Source: Chloroflexota bacterium (lineage in GTDB: Bacteria > Chloroflexota > Anaerolineae > Anaerolineales > UBA4823). From it: DNA of 19,851 nucleotides. Location of the stretch: positions 1 to 19,851 of the forward strand of contig JAEWYL010000225.1 of the NCBI GenBank assembly GCA_023395675.1. The letters are read 5' to 3'. A program made the position numbers and the translations under genes. The notes under the pieces were generated by a model, which made no database searches, had not been told where the DNA came from, and worked only from the letters and a program-made list of their open reading frames with translations. Shown here one piece after another: positions 1 to 9,700 of this stretch (position 1 is its first letter; the number at the start of each line of letters is the position of its first letter).

Positions 1-41
1 TGGGGGGGGGGGGGGCCCCCCCCCCCCCGCCCCCCCCCCCG
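1..41. other. G-run/C-run palindrome at the left contig end
   Basis: Fourteen G (2-15) are followed by 13 C (16-28), one G and 11 more C. The stretch is self-complementary and sits directly downstream of the secA stop codon. It may be a real GC hairpin at which assembly stopped, or an artefact of poly-G reads joined to their reverse complements. No coding content. Confidence 0.8.
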
Positions 42-60
42 CCTCACAAAATGGTCGCGT

Positions 61-3000
61 TTATCGCCTGCGCCGGCGCTTCTTCTTTCCGCCGCCGTCC
101 TGGCGCGGCTGGGCGGCCGGCTTTTCCGCCGCGTCCGCCCCAACCGGGGCCGCCACCGCCTGGGCATCTTCGCCTGCGGCGCTATCCGAGGCGGCGCCGG
201 AGCCGTCCGCAGCCCCGTTCTCCCCGGCCTGCTCGGCCTCGCCCCGCCCGGCAGGGACGGCAGCCTGTACGGCGCCGGGGTCCCGCGGGCGGTAGATGAA
301 CATGCGGCTGATCACGCCCAGGCGCATATTCGCCAGGAGCTGCTGGAAGAGGGCGAAGGCGCGGTTCTTGTACTGCACCAGCGGGTCGCGCTGCCCGTAG
401 GCCTCCAGGCCGATGGACACGCGCAGGGCCTCCATCTGGGTCAGGTAATCAATCCACAGCTCGGTGATCACCTGCAGCAGGAGCTGGCGGTAGATGCGGG
501 TCAGGGCCTGGCGCCCCAGCTCGGAAACCGCCACCTGGCGCTCTTCCTCGGTGAGGCTGTTCAGCGGCTGCTCCCACACCTGGAAGGCCAGGCTTTCGTC
601 CAGCACCTTCTGCAGGCCCTTCTGGGTCTTCTCATCCAGCTCGCTCAGGCTGAAGCCCGAAAGGCGCTTCCATTCGGCCGCGCCCCAGGCGAGGCGCATA
701 CCCTCCTGCGCCTCCTCCAGGTGGCTGAGCACCTCCGCCGCCACGTCCTCCGGCTCCTGGTTCTCCAGGAAGCGGGCGGCGTAATAGGTGTAGGACAGGC
801 GCGTGGTGCGCTGGATGACCTTGCGGTGCGTCTTGCGGTCGAACAGGGCGCGTGAGCCCTGGGGCATGAGCAGCAGCAGGTGCAGGACCTCTTTGCGAGA
901 GAGCGAAAGGTCCGCCAGGGCGCTGCCGTCGCTGCCGGACAGGCGGGCGATGGCGCTCTCCAGCTCTCGCTGGATCTGCCCCTCGTCAATCAGGCGCTGG
1001 AGGCGCTTGCGGTAGACGTTCTGCACCGCGGCCAGCAGCTGCGCGGCGATCTCATCCCAATCCAGCGGGGCCAGCGAGGCGGGGTTCAGCTCCAGCCCCT
1101 CGTCCAGCCGGCGCTCGACCGCCCCCAGCAGGCGCAGCACAGCCTGGGCTTTCAGGGCGGCCTCCACCTGGGCTTCGACCTCCGGGCGGACCTCCTCGGG
1201 CTCGTTCAGCAGCCGGCGCGTCTGGTCGTTGGAGAGCTTGAGCGGGAAGCGGGCGACGGCGTTCAACTGCTCCGCAATCTGCCTGGAACTGCGCGGCTCC
1301 GCGCCCTCCTCCTCGTCCTCCAGCGAGAGGCCTTCGAAGAAGGTGTCCAGGGCGTCCATGCGCTCCTGAAGCTGGGCGTCGAAACGCTCCTCCGTCCCGG
1401 CGAGCAGTTCGTCCACCGCGCGCAGGGTGTGCTCCTCCTCGCTCTCGATCGAGCCCCGGGCGATCTCAACCAGGTGGCGCACAGCCTCCTCGGCAGGGGT
1501 GCGCTCCTGGCCCGCGTCCAGCCAGCTCACAGAGACGGGCTGGGCGGCCCGGGCCGCCCCGGCGCGCTTCCCGCCGTTGGAGGGGGTGCGCTGGTAGGGC
1601 GGGCGCGCCTGGCCGCCGGAAAGCACGTAGTCCACCAGCAGGCGCTGGGTGTAGGTGGGGAAATACTCGCGCTCGAGCTGCACGGGCGGCTGGATGGCGT
1701 CCAGCCAGGAGAGCAGCTTCCAGGGGCCGCCTTCATCCTTGAGCGCCTCCGGGACCCGGCTGGTCACCTCGGTGCGCAGCATATCGGTCACGTCCTCGCT
1801 CAGGTCCTCTTTCTTGAAGATGACGTTGCGCTGCCCGTAGATCTTATGGCGCTGGGTGTTGAGCACGTCGTCGTACTCGAGCAGGTGCTTGCGCACGTCG
1901 AAGTTGGCGCCCTCCACCCGGGTCTGCGACTGCTCGACCAGGCGGCTCACCAGGCCCATCTCCAGCGGCAGGGCGTCGTCAATATTGAGGCGCTGCATCA
2001 TGGCGTCGGCCTGCTGCCCCCCGAACAGGCGCATGAGCTCGTCTTCCATCGAGAGATAGAAGCGGGAGGAGCCGGGGTCGCCCTGGCGGGCGGCGCGGCC
2101 GCGCAGCTGGTTGTCAATGCGGCGCGCCTCGTGGCGCTCGGAGCCGATCACGTGCAGGCCGCCCAGTTCGCGCACGCGCTGCATATCCTCGATATGCTGC
2201 AGGAAATAACTTACTTCGGTCTCGTAAATGCCGAATTCCGCCGGGTCCATGCGCTGCAGGGCCTGCCGGCGCTCTTCCAGGGTCATGTTATAGGGTTCTT
2301 CGTGTCCGGCGCGCTTCAGCACCCGCGCCACGGCGGCGTGGAGCTCCTCGGCCAGCTCACCGCCGAGCTTGATGTCCACCCCGCGGCCCGCCATGTTGGT
2401 GGCGATGGTCACCGCCCCGAAGGCGCCGGCCCCGGCGATGATCTGGCTCTCCTCGGTGTGCTTGCGGGCGTTCAGCACCTCGTGCGAGATGCCCGCCTTG
2501 AGGCTGGCGACCAGGCGTTCGTCGTCCTCGGGCCTCAGGTTCAGGATGAGGCGCAGGCTCTCCAGGTTCTCCGGATCCTCAGGGTTGAAGGAGAGGCCCA
2601 GGTCTCGGGCCATCTTGCGCATCAGGTTAATATCCAGGCCGTCCAGGGGGGCGTTGAGCGGCTGCAGCTCGGGGACGCCGCGCCCGTCCTCCTCCCGGTT
2701 GTGCTGGCTGAACCAGGCCCGGCGGATGAGCAGCACCTGGGCCAGGCGCCGCAGCGGTTCGGCGCGCAGGCGGGTGGAGACCCGGTCCGAGAGCTCCACC
2801 GAGGTGGTGCCCACCAGCACAGGCTGGCCGCGCACGTGCGAATGCAGGATCTCCTGGGTCAGGGCGCGCAGCTTGGCCTCTTCGGTGCGGTAGACGATAT
2901 CGGGGTAATCCTTGCGCCGCCAGTAGACCGGGCGCTTTTCGGGGTCGTCGCGGCGGGCGTAGAAGGTGTATTTGTAGCCGTACTCGTCCTTCCCCTGCAC

Positions 3001-4371
3001 TTCTTCCAGCTCGGCCCCGGAGCGGTTGGCCTGGTATTCCAGGTTGGTGGGGATGGCGACCACCTCCAGCTTGTAGATCTTATCGAACTCCTCCGCTTCG
3101 GTGAGGGCGGTGCCGGTCATGCCCGCCAGTTTGGTGTACATGCGAAAGTAATTCTGGATGGTGATGGTGGCGTAGGTCACGTTCTCGGGCTCGACCTTCA
3201 CGCCCTCTTTGGCCTCCACCGCCTGGTGCAGGCCGTCGCTCCAGCGGCGCCCGGGCATCAGCCGCCCGGTGAACTCGTCCACGATGACCACCTTGCCGGC
3301 CTGCACCAGGTAATCCTTGTTGCGGCGGAAGAGGAACTGGGCGCGCAGGGCCTGTTCCAGGTAGCCCAGCAGGCGGGCCTGCTCGTGGGTGATGTCCTCG
3401 GGGCGCTCAGGGTCGCGCAGGGGCAGGCCCAGGATCTCCTCCACGTGGGTCTCGCCCAGCTCGGTGAGGGTCACGGTGCGCTCGCGCTCGGCCAGTTCAT
3501 AATCTTCGGGGCGGAGCTGGCGCACCACCTGGGCCATCTTGTAATACCACTCGGACTCGTCCTGCGCCGGGCCGGAGATGATGAGCGGGGTGCGGGCCTC
3601 GTCAATGAGGACGTTGTCCACTTCGTCTACAATGGCGAAAAAGTGGCCGCGCTGCACCCGGTCCTCCAGGCGCATGGTCATATTGTCGCGCAGGTAGTCG
3701 AAGCCGAACTCGCTGTTGGTGCCGTAGGTGATATCGGCGGCGTAGGCCTCGGCCCGGTCCACCAGACGGAGCTGGTGCTGGTCCTCGTGCGGCGATTCCT
3801 TCTCCAGGTCCACCAGGAAGGCTTTCTTGCCGTTCTCGGTGCGGGCCGCCATCTGCAGCACGCCCACGCTCAGGCCCAGGGCCTGGTAAATGGGGGCCAT
3901 CCAGCGGGCGTCGCGGCGGGCCAGGTAGTCGTTGACGGTGATCAGGTGCACACCCCGCCCGGTGAGGGCGTTGAGATAGACCGGCAGGGTGGCGACCAGG
4001 GTCTTGCCCTCGCCGGTGCGCATCTCGGCGATGCTGCTCTGGTGCAGGACGATGCCGCCGATAAGCTGCACGTCGTAATGGCGCAGGCCGATGGCGCGCT
4101 TGCTGGCCTCGCGCACGGCGGCGAAGGCCTCGGGCAGGAGCTCGTCCAGGGCCTCCTGGGTGGCGCGTTTGAGCTCCTCTTCCCCCTCGACCCCCTCCAG
4201 GCTGGCGTTCAGGCGGTCCCGGAATTCTTCGGTCTTCTCCCGCAGGGCGGCGTCGCTGAGGGCCTCGAACTGGGGCTCCAGGGCGTTGATCTCGTCCACC
4301 AGGGGAGTGAATTTATCAATGGTGCGCTTTGTGGGGTCACCACTAAATATCTTGACAAATCTCTTCAGCAT
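61..4371 (-). CDS. secA: Preprotein translocase subunit SecA, unusually long (1436 aa)
   Basis: ATPase motor that drives unfolded preproteins through SecYEG at the inner face of the membrane. Visible from the N-terminus: Walker A MRTGEGKT (about 117-124), Walker B region DEVDNVLIDEA (249-259), the preprotein cross-linking region with TITIQNYFRMYTKLAGMTGT (402-421), NBD2 with TNMAGRGVDIKLGG (658-671) and GSERHEARRIDNQLRGRAAR (743-762), and helical scaffold EYDDVLNTQR (832-841). The conserved late-scaffold segment WIDYLTQMEALR appears only at 1306-1317. In ordinary SecA (about 800-950 aa) these last two segments are roughly 140 residues apart; here about 465 residues separate them, so a block of about 320 residues is extra. 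A further ~100-residue acidic stretch lies in NBD2 (about 535-635). The C-terminus is Ala/Gly/Glu-rich, lacks the Cys/His zinc motif and ends KKKRRRRR. The start is supported by the TATAAT box and a GAGGA ribosome site 10 nt upstream. The gene is transcribed away from the secreted-protein gene. Confidence 0.97.
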   Translation of the reverse strand: MLKRFVKIFSGDPTKRTIDKFTPLVDEINALEPQFEALSDAALREKTEEFRDRLNASLEGVEGEEELKRATQEALDELLPEAFAAVREASKRAIGLRHYDVQLIGGIVLHQSSIAEMRTGEGKTLVATLPVYLNALTGRGVHLITVNDYLARRDARWMAPIYQALGLSVGVLQMAARTENGKKAFLVDLEKESPHEDQHQLRLVDRAEAYAADITYGTNSEFGFDYLRDNMTMRLEDRVQRGHFFAIVDEVDNVLIDEARTPLIISGPAQDESEWYYKMAQVVRQLRPEDYELAERERTVTLTELGETHVEEILGLPLRDPERPEDITHEQARLLGYLEQALRAQFLFRRNKDYLVQAGKVVIVDEFTGRLMPGRRWSDGLHQAVEAKEGVKVEPENVTYATITIQNYFRMYTKLAGMTGTALTEAEEFDKIYKLEVVAIPTNLEYQANRSGAELEEVQGKDEYGYKYTFYARRDDPEKRPVYWRRKDYPDIVYRTEEAKLRALTQEILHSHVRGQPVLVGTTSVELSDRVSTRLRAEPLRRLAQVLLIRRAWFSQHNREEDGRGVPELQPLNAPLDGLDINLMRKMARDLGLSFNPEDPENLESLRLILNLRPEDDERLVASLKAGISHEVLNARKHTEESQIIAGAGAFGAVTIATNMAGRGVDIKLGGELAEELHAAVARVLKRAGHEEPYNMTLEERRQALQRMDPAEFGIYETEVSYFLQHIEDMQRVRELGGLHVIGSERHEARRIDNQLRGRAARQGDPGSSRFYLSMEDELMRLFGGQQADAMMQRLNIDDALPLEMGLVSRLVEQSQTRVEGANFDVRKHLLEYDDVLNTQRHKIYGQRNVIFKKEDLSEDVTDMLRTEVTSRVPEALKDEGGPWKLLSWLDAIQPPVQLEREYFPTYTQRLLVDYVLSGGQARPPYQRTPSNGGKRAGAARAAQPVSVSWLDAGQERTPAEEAVRHLVEIARGSIESEEEHTLRAVDELLAGTEERFDAQLQERMDALDTFFEGLSLEDEEEGAEPRSSRQIAEQLNAVARFPLKLSNDQTRRLLNEPEEVRPEVEAQVEAALKAQAVLRLLGAVERRLDEGLELNPASLAPLDWDEIAAQLLAAVQNVYRKRLQRLIDEGQIQRELESAIARLSGSDGSALADLSLSRKEVLHLLLLMPQGSRALFDRKTHRKVIQRTTRLSYTYYAARFLENQEPEDVAAEVLSHLEEAQEGMRLAWGAAEWKRLSGFSLSELDEKTQKGLQKVLDESLAFQVWEQPLNSLTEEERQVAVSELGRQALTRIYRQLLLQVITELWIDYLTQMEALRVSIGLEAYGQRDPLVQYKNRAFALFQQLLANMRLGVISRMFIYRPRDPGAVQAAVPAGRGEAEQAGENGAADGSGAASDSAAGEDAQAVAAPVGADAAEKPAAQPRQDGGGKKKRRRRR

Positions 4372-4391
4372 AGGGTGTATTCCTCGGTTGG

Positions 4392-4397
4392 ATTATA
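4392..4397 (-). promoter_or_regulatory. secA promoter, perfect extended -10 box
   Basis: On the minus strand the sequence reads TGC-TATAAT, an extended -10 with the TGn motif. No convincing -35 hexamer is present at 16-18 bp. The -10 ends 20 nt before the secA ATG, so the predicted leader is only about 14 nt and contains GAGGA as the only ribosome-site candidate. Confidence 0.65.
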
Positions 4398-4810
4398 GCA
4401 CAGGGAGCTTAGAATTTGCTTAGGGCGCAGGCAGCGGGCGCGGCGCGGGCGACCGGCGCGGACGCACGAATGCCAGCCCTCCGGGCTCAAAAACACGCCG
4501 GGCCGCAGGCCTTCGCAGCACCAGCCCGCTTCTTCAGGAGCGGGCGAGGCGGCGCGCAGATCGCGTCTCCAGTAAGAATCCCGAGCATGAATTTGATCCA
4601 TTTTCAATTTAGATATACTCGATTAAAATACTCACATAAAGGCCGGCCAGGGGGAAATCACCTGCCCCGGCCTGAAACCAGATATTAGAAGCATTAAATT
4701 CAACAGAGATTGGTTCCTATCCGCGAGGGCTGCTGACCGGGCGTCCCGCACCTGCACCGCGCGGCGGGAAGCGGATCTACCATTTTCACATCTTCAGGGA
4801 GGCAATTTTC
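4398..4810. other. Divergent intergenic region between secA and the secreted-protein gene
   Basis: No gene is supported here. It holds the secA promoter at its left edge and a 7-bp hairpin (GCCCGCT 4524-4530, AGCGGGC 4539-4545). It also holds an AT-rich island (about 4580-4640) that is the likeliest place for the rightward promoter; weak -10-like matches (TATACT, TAAAAT) occur there without a good -35. A strong ribosome site AGGGAGG (4796-4802) precedes the next ATG. Confidence 0.5.
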
Positions 4811-6424
4811 ATGCGATCGATTTCCCATCTCACGCACCGCGCCCGGGCAGCTGCAAAACCGGCTTTCCACTGGCTGCTCCTTCTGATCACCCTGGCCGGC
4901 TGGTCGCTGAGCCCTGCTCCGCAGGCGGCCGCCCAGGGTCCGGGTGAACCTCACCCGACCTTTCTGCCCCTGGTTTCCGGCCCCGCCGGGAGCCCGAACC
5001 CGGGCGGCGCGTACGGCGATATGCTCCAGCAGGCGCAGACAGCCTGCGCTGCCACCCAACTGGACCAGGTCTGCTACGCGGCCGGCGAAGTCAGCCTGGA
5101 GCCCAAGAGCGGGACGGTGAACTTCAGCCAGCCGGGGGCCGTTGCCGGTTTGAGCAACGTGAAGAGCTTATCTTTGACTTCGAGCGGGGCGGACAGCGGG
5201 AACTGGAGCCTGGCCTGGCTGCGCCTGAAGACCGGTTCCGCCCACGCCAGCGGGGAGCTGACCATCCTGGCTTACGGCAACGTGGAGATCAGCAGCGCCA
5301 GCCCCTACGCCGCGGAAAACAGCCCGGAGGCGGTCTCCGCCGCGCCTGGCCTGCAGTTCAGCACCCGCCCGGTCGCCGGGGCCTCCGGGCAGGGCAGCAG
5401 CGGGCTGATCGTCAGCAACCCCTCCGGCGGCGAGATCTTCAATCTGACCCTCAACGGGGCCTCGATCTCGCTCGATTCCACCATCCTGGCCCAGACCGAC
5501 TCGGGCGGCAGCCTGCTGGTGACCACCGCGGCAGGCAGTTCCCTGGTCTCGGCCAATGACGCGGACAGCGCCGCCGTGCTGGCGCAGCAGGTGAGCGTGC
5601 CGCTGGGCGCGGACGGGCAGCCCTCCGGCCCGCCGTCGGAACCGGCCGCGCTGGACCCCGAAGACCTGGCCCTGGAAGACCTGATCCCCGATCCCCAACT
5701 GGCGGTCGAAGGTTACCTGCGGAACCTGAACCGCTCCATTGACCGCTGCACCGGCGGCAGTGCCAGCTACGTCTACAACGTGCTGTACTGGACCCGCATC
5801 ATCGAACGAAATTCCATTCTCAAACCCCTGCTCGACCCTGGCGCGCTGGACGAGGCCTATGAACGGGCGCACAACTGCCTGCGGTTCGAGGTGGATTTCG
5901 ATTCCACCTCCAGTACCAGCGCCGCCGTCATCATGGATACCAGCCGTGTCCAGGCGCAGGGCGTCTTCCTGGAATTCAACCCGGACGGCTCTTTCGCCAT
6001 CAGCATCAGCAATGTGCTCAATTACCTCAGCTACAACCGCATCGCCAGCGTCCCCGGCTGCACCTTTACAACCACGAAGACCAACGGCAGGTTGATCATT
6101 TCCGACGGCTCATTGAGGATTGCGGGAAACGAGGTGCAGATCGCCATGGACATCAAGCTCTCTGAACTCCCGCAGGCCAGCATGACCACAAGCTGCCCGC
6201 CCGCCCCACCGAATACGATCCAAACCAACCACTGGTCGACCAGCTTTCTGATTGTGCACCGGGATCTTTGGCACATGCCGGACCCCATCGTCACCATCCC
6301 GGGCTGGATGACGACCGGCGGGGAGCATTACGGCGAAGCGATTTTGGTGGAGTCAAGGACGGAAGGCTCCGTGACCTATGATGACACCAGCTTCCTGATC
6401 CTGATCCACAAGCCGGCGCCCTGA
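4811..6424 (+). CDS. Secreted protein of unknown function with signal peptide and FLPLV motif
   Basis: I do not recognise this family. The N-terminus has basic residues, a hydrophobic stretch (about 21-31) and a typical signal peptidase I site, AAA before Q42. FLPLV follows at 51-55, in a Pro/Gly-rich linker. From memory, a short xLPLV motif just after the signal peptide recurs in exported Chloroflexota proteins. Residues about 75-270 are rich in Ser, Gly, Thr and short hydrophobic runs, suggesting a beta-rich domain. An acidic Pro-containing linker follows (about 278-296), then a mixed C-terminal domain with several Cys residues (for example C79, C88 and those in RCTGG, PGCTF and TSCPP) that could form disulfides outside the cell. 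There are no C-terminal anchor and no catalytic motif I can identify. The start is fixed by the ribosome site AGGGAGG, 8 nt upstream. The gene stands alone, divergent from secA, with a hairpin element 25 nt after its stop. Confidence 0.85.
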   Translation: MRSISHLTHRARAAAKPAFHWLLLLITLAGWSLSPAPQAAAQGPGEPHPTFLPLVSGPAGSPNPGGAYGDMLQQAQTACAATQLDQVCYAAGEVSLEPKSGTVNFSQPGAVAGLSNVKSLSLTSSGADSGNWSLAWLRLKTGSAHASGELTILAYGNVEISSASPYAAENSPEAVSAAPGLQFSTRPVAGASGQGSSGLIVSNPSGGEIFNLTLNGASISLDSTILAQTDSGGSLLVTTAAGSSLVSANDADSAAVLAQQVSVPLGADGQPSGPPSEPAALDPEDLALEDLIPDPQLAVEGYLRNLNRSIDRCTGGSASYVYNVLYWTRIIERNSILKPLLDPGALDEAYERAHNCLRFEVDFDSTSSTSAAVIMDTSRVQAQGVFLEFNPDGSFAISISNVLNYLSYNRIASVPGCTFTTTKTNGRLIISDGSLRIAGNEVQIAMDIKLSELPQASMTTSCPPAPPNTIQTNHWSTSFLIVHRDLWHMPDPIVTIPGWMTTGGEHYGEAILVESRTEGSVTYDDTSFLILIHKPAP

Positions 6425-6449
6425 CAGCCCGCCGGGCCCTGCAAAGCAA

Positions 6450-6568
6450 GGGACTGTCCAATAAGTACGCAGGAAGAGATAATTATTCCTGTATATGGGG
6501 GCCGAGCTACGCTCTGCCCCCATATACAGGTATGACTACATTGCTCATGGCTGTTGTGGGACATTCTC
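6450..6568 (+). mobile_element. Hairpin element copy 1 (MITE-like, ~119 bp)
   Basis: The ends are imperfect inverted repeats, GGGACTGTCC at left and the complement of GAGAATGTCC at right (8 of 10 match). Inside is a long hairpin with arms 6488-6502 and 6516-6530, 15 bp perfectly paired. The loop carries a nested GAGC/GCTC stem (6504-6507, 6511-6514). The interval from TGTCC (6455) through the first five G of the stem is 47 nt, exactly as in copies 2 and 3. There is no coding capacity. Its position 25 nt after the secreted-protein stop means it could also end transcription. No clear target duplication is seen. Confidence 0.7.
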
Positions 6569-6671
6569 AGCCTAATGCGGATGGGGCCTGTTTGGGTGGT
6601 ATGTTACCCATGTCTCCGAACAGGTATTAGCAATTTCCCCAACCCCGGCCGACCTGCCTGGAAGCCAATTG

Positions 6672-6701
6672 TTAAAGATTTCCTCCGACCGTTATCTTTA
6701 A
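6672..6701. repeat. Perfect 8-bp inverted repeat upstream of the dnaE promoter
   Basis: TTAAAGAT (6672-6679) and ATCTTTAA (6694-6701) are separated by 14 nt. The repeat ends about 33 bp upstream of the dnaE -10 box, so it covers roughly -75 to -46 relative to the predicted start of transcription. It could be an operator; no family is recognised. Confidence 0.4.
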
Positions 6702-6734
6702 GCGTACCGTAAGGTTGGGCCGCCTCCCCCATGC

Positions 6735-6740
6735 TATAAT
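6735..6740 (+). promoter_or_regulatory. dnaE promoter, perfect extended -10 box
   Basis: The sequence reads TGC-TATAAT, an extended -10 identical to that of secA. No good -35 is present. The ATG chosen for dnaE lies 20 nt downstream, giving a leader of about 13 nt. This box lies inside the 5' extension of the open frame that would begin at a TTG at 6715, which argues against that earlier start. Confidence 0.65.
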
Positions 6741-6759
6741 CAAACCGGGGTGCCGCCTT

Positions 6760-9700
6760 ATGTCTTTCGTCCATCTTCACGTACATTCAGAATATTCCCT
6801 GCTCGACGGCTTCAGCAATATTAAAAAACTGGTCGCGCGCGCCAAAGAGATGGGGATGCCCGCCGTGGCGCTGACCGATCACGGTACGATGTTCGGCGTG
6901 ATCGATTTTTTCAACGCCGCCACCGCCGCCGGGATCAAGCCGGTGATTGGGGTCGAGTCGTACCTGGCGCCGCGCGGCATGAGCTCCCGCGACCCGCAGT
7001 TCGATAAGAAATCCACCCATATCCTGCTGCTGGCCGAGAACCAGACCGGCTACCGCAACCTGCTGCAGATCGCCAGCGCGGCCCAGTTGGACGGGTTTTA
7101 CTATTACCCGCGCATCGACCACGAGTTCCTGGCGCAGCACGCCGAGGGGCTGATCTGCACCTCGGGCTGCATGTCGGCGGAGGTGCCCCGCCTGATCTCC
7201 CAGGGGAACATGGACCTGGCGAAAAAACAGCTCGACTGGTATTACGAGGTCTTCGGTAAGGAGAACTTCTTCCTCGAGCTGCAGTCGCACGATATCCCCG
7301 AGCTGGATAACATCAACAAGATGCTGGTGGACCTGGGGCGGCGCTACGACGCCCAATTCCTGGCGACGAACGACGTCCACTACATTAATAAAGAGGACGC
7401 CCGCCTGCAGGACATCATGCTCGCCATCCAGACCGGCTGCATCCTGAGCGACCCCAACCGCATGCGCATGACCTCGAATTCGTACTACCTGCGCAGCGCG
7501 GAGGAGATGGCGCAGATCTTCAGCGGGGTGCCGGGGGCGCTCAGCAACACCCTGCTGGTCGCCGAGCGCTGCACCGTGGACCTGGGCTTTAAGGGCTATC
7601 ACCTGCCCGAATTCCCCGTGCCCGAGGGCTACACCGCCCAGAGCTATCTGCTCGAGCTGTGCGAGGCCGGCCTGCAGAAGCGCTACGGGGCGCGGGCCTC
7701 CGACCCGGCGATCCGCCAGCGGCTGGAATACGAGCTGAGCGTCATCCACAAGATGGGCTTCGACGCTTATTTCCTGATCGTGTGGGACCTGTGCCGCCAC
7801 GCCCGCCAGGAGGGCATCTGGTACAACGCCCGCGGCTCCGCCGCCGGTTCCATGGTGGCTTACACCCTGGAGATCACCCTGGTGGACCCGATCGAGCACA
7901 AGCTGATCTTCGAGCGCTTCCTCAACCCCGGGCGCATCTCCATGCCCGATATTGACCTGGATTTTCGCGACGACCTGCGCTATAAGATGTTGGAATACTG
8001 CGCCAACAAATACGGCGACGACAAGGTGGCGCAGATCATCACCTTTGGCACGCTGGGGGCGCGGGCGGCGATCCGCGATGTGGGACGCGTGATGGATATC
8101 CCCCTGAGCGAGGTGGACCGGGTCTCGAAGATGATCCCCAACATCCCGGGAAAGCCCATTTCCATCCCGCAGGCGCTGGAGGAGATCACCGAGCTCAAAC
8201 AGACCTATAACTCCGACTCGCGCATGAAGGAGCTGATCGAGACCGCCAGCCAGGTGGAGGGCGTGGTGCGCAACGCCGGAACCCATGCCGCCGGAGTGAT
8301 CATCGCCGACCGGCCCATCATCGAGTACCTGCCCCTGCACCGCCCCACCGGGAACAACGGCGAAGAAACGCCGGTGAAGACCGTCAGCCAGTTCGAGATG
8401 ACCGTGCTGGATTCGCTGGGCATGCTCAAGGTGGATTTCCTGGGCCTGTCCACGCTGACCGTCATGGCCCGGGCCTGCGACCTGATCCAGAAGCGGCACG
8501 GCGTGGAGCTGAACCTGAACAACATCCCCGTGGACGACCCCGCCACTTACGAGCTGCTGGGCCGGGGCGACACCGCAGGCGTGTTCCAGGTGGAAGGCTC
8601 GGGGATGCGGCGCTGGCTGATGCAGATGAAGCCGCGCGAGCTGGCGAACGTGATCGCCATGGTGGCGCTCTTCCGTCCGGGCCCGATGGACTTTATCCCC
8701 GGCTATATCCGCCGCATGCACGGCGAGGAGGCGGTGGAGTACCGCCACCCGGCCCTGGAGCCGATCTTTAAGGAGACCTACGGCTACCCGGTGTACCAGG
8801 AACAGCTCATGTTCGCGGTGATGGAGCTGGCGGGCTACACCGCCCCCGAGGCCGACGACCTGCGCAAGGCGATCTCCAAGAAACTGAAGGACAAGCTGCT
8901 CAAGCACCGGGAGAAGTTCATTAAAGGCGCCTCGGAGCGCGGCATCTCTAAAGAGACCGCCACCGCCATCTTCGACGACTGGGAAGAGTTTGCGCGTTAT
9001 GGGTTCAACAAATCACACGCGGCCGATTACGGCGTAATCTCGGTCCAGACCGGCTATCTGAAGGCGCACTACCCGGTCGAGTATATGACCGCCCTGATGT
9101 CGGTCTTCAGCGGCAACACCGACAAGGTGGCGCTGTATGCCGCCGACTGCCGCCGCATGGGCATCCAGGTCCTGCCGCCCGACATCAACGTGAGCGAATG
9201 GGACTTTTCCATCGAGGACCGCGAGGGGGAGAAATCCACCATCCGCTTCGGGCTGGGGGCGGTGAAGAACGTGGGCCAGGGCCCGGTGGAGGCCATCCTG
9301 AAAGCGCGGCAGGGAAAGCCCTTCACCAGCCTGAACGATTTCGCCAGCCGGGTGGACCTGCGCCAGGTCGGCAAGCGCGCCCTGGAGAGCCTGGTGAAGG
9401 TGGGCGCGCTGGACGGCTTCGGCCCCCGCCCCGCCCTGCTGGACGCGCTGGACCGCATCATGTCGGTCAGCACCTCCCACTTCCGGGCCAAAGAGGCCGG
9501 GCAGATGAGCCTGTTCGGGATGATGTCGAGCAGCGTGGAGGACATCAGCCTGAACAAGACGACCCAGGAGTTCACCCGCAGGGAGATCCTGAATTGGGAA
9601 CGGGAGCTGATCGGCCTGTACGTCTCGGACCACCCCCTGACCCCGGTGATGGAAGAACTCACCCAGGCAGTGACGCACTTCTCCAGCCAGCTCTCGGAGG

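Noticed and set aside
880..4398. 1172-aa open frame antisense to secA
   Set aside because: It mirrors secA codon by codon, has no domain signatures and is rich in Gly/Val/Leu/Gln/His as expected from antisense of GC-rich coding DNA. SecA motifs on the other strand are unambiguous.
4416..4688. 90-aa plus-strand frame in the secA upstream region
   Set aside because: No ribosome site and no domain; the composition follows local GC content and it crosses the hairpin and AT-rich island.
6715..6759. Longer dnaE start at TTG 6715
   Set aside because: The extension contains the TATAAT promoter box and no conserved residues; the PHP domain starts right after the ATG at 6760.
6787..8907. 706-aa open frame antisense to dnaE
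   Set aside because: Shadow of dnaE; composition is typical of antisense translation and no ribosome site or motif supports it.
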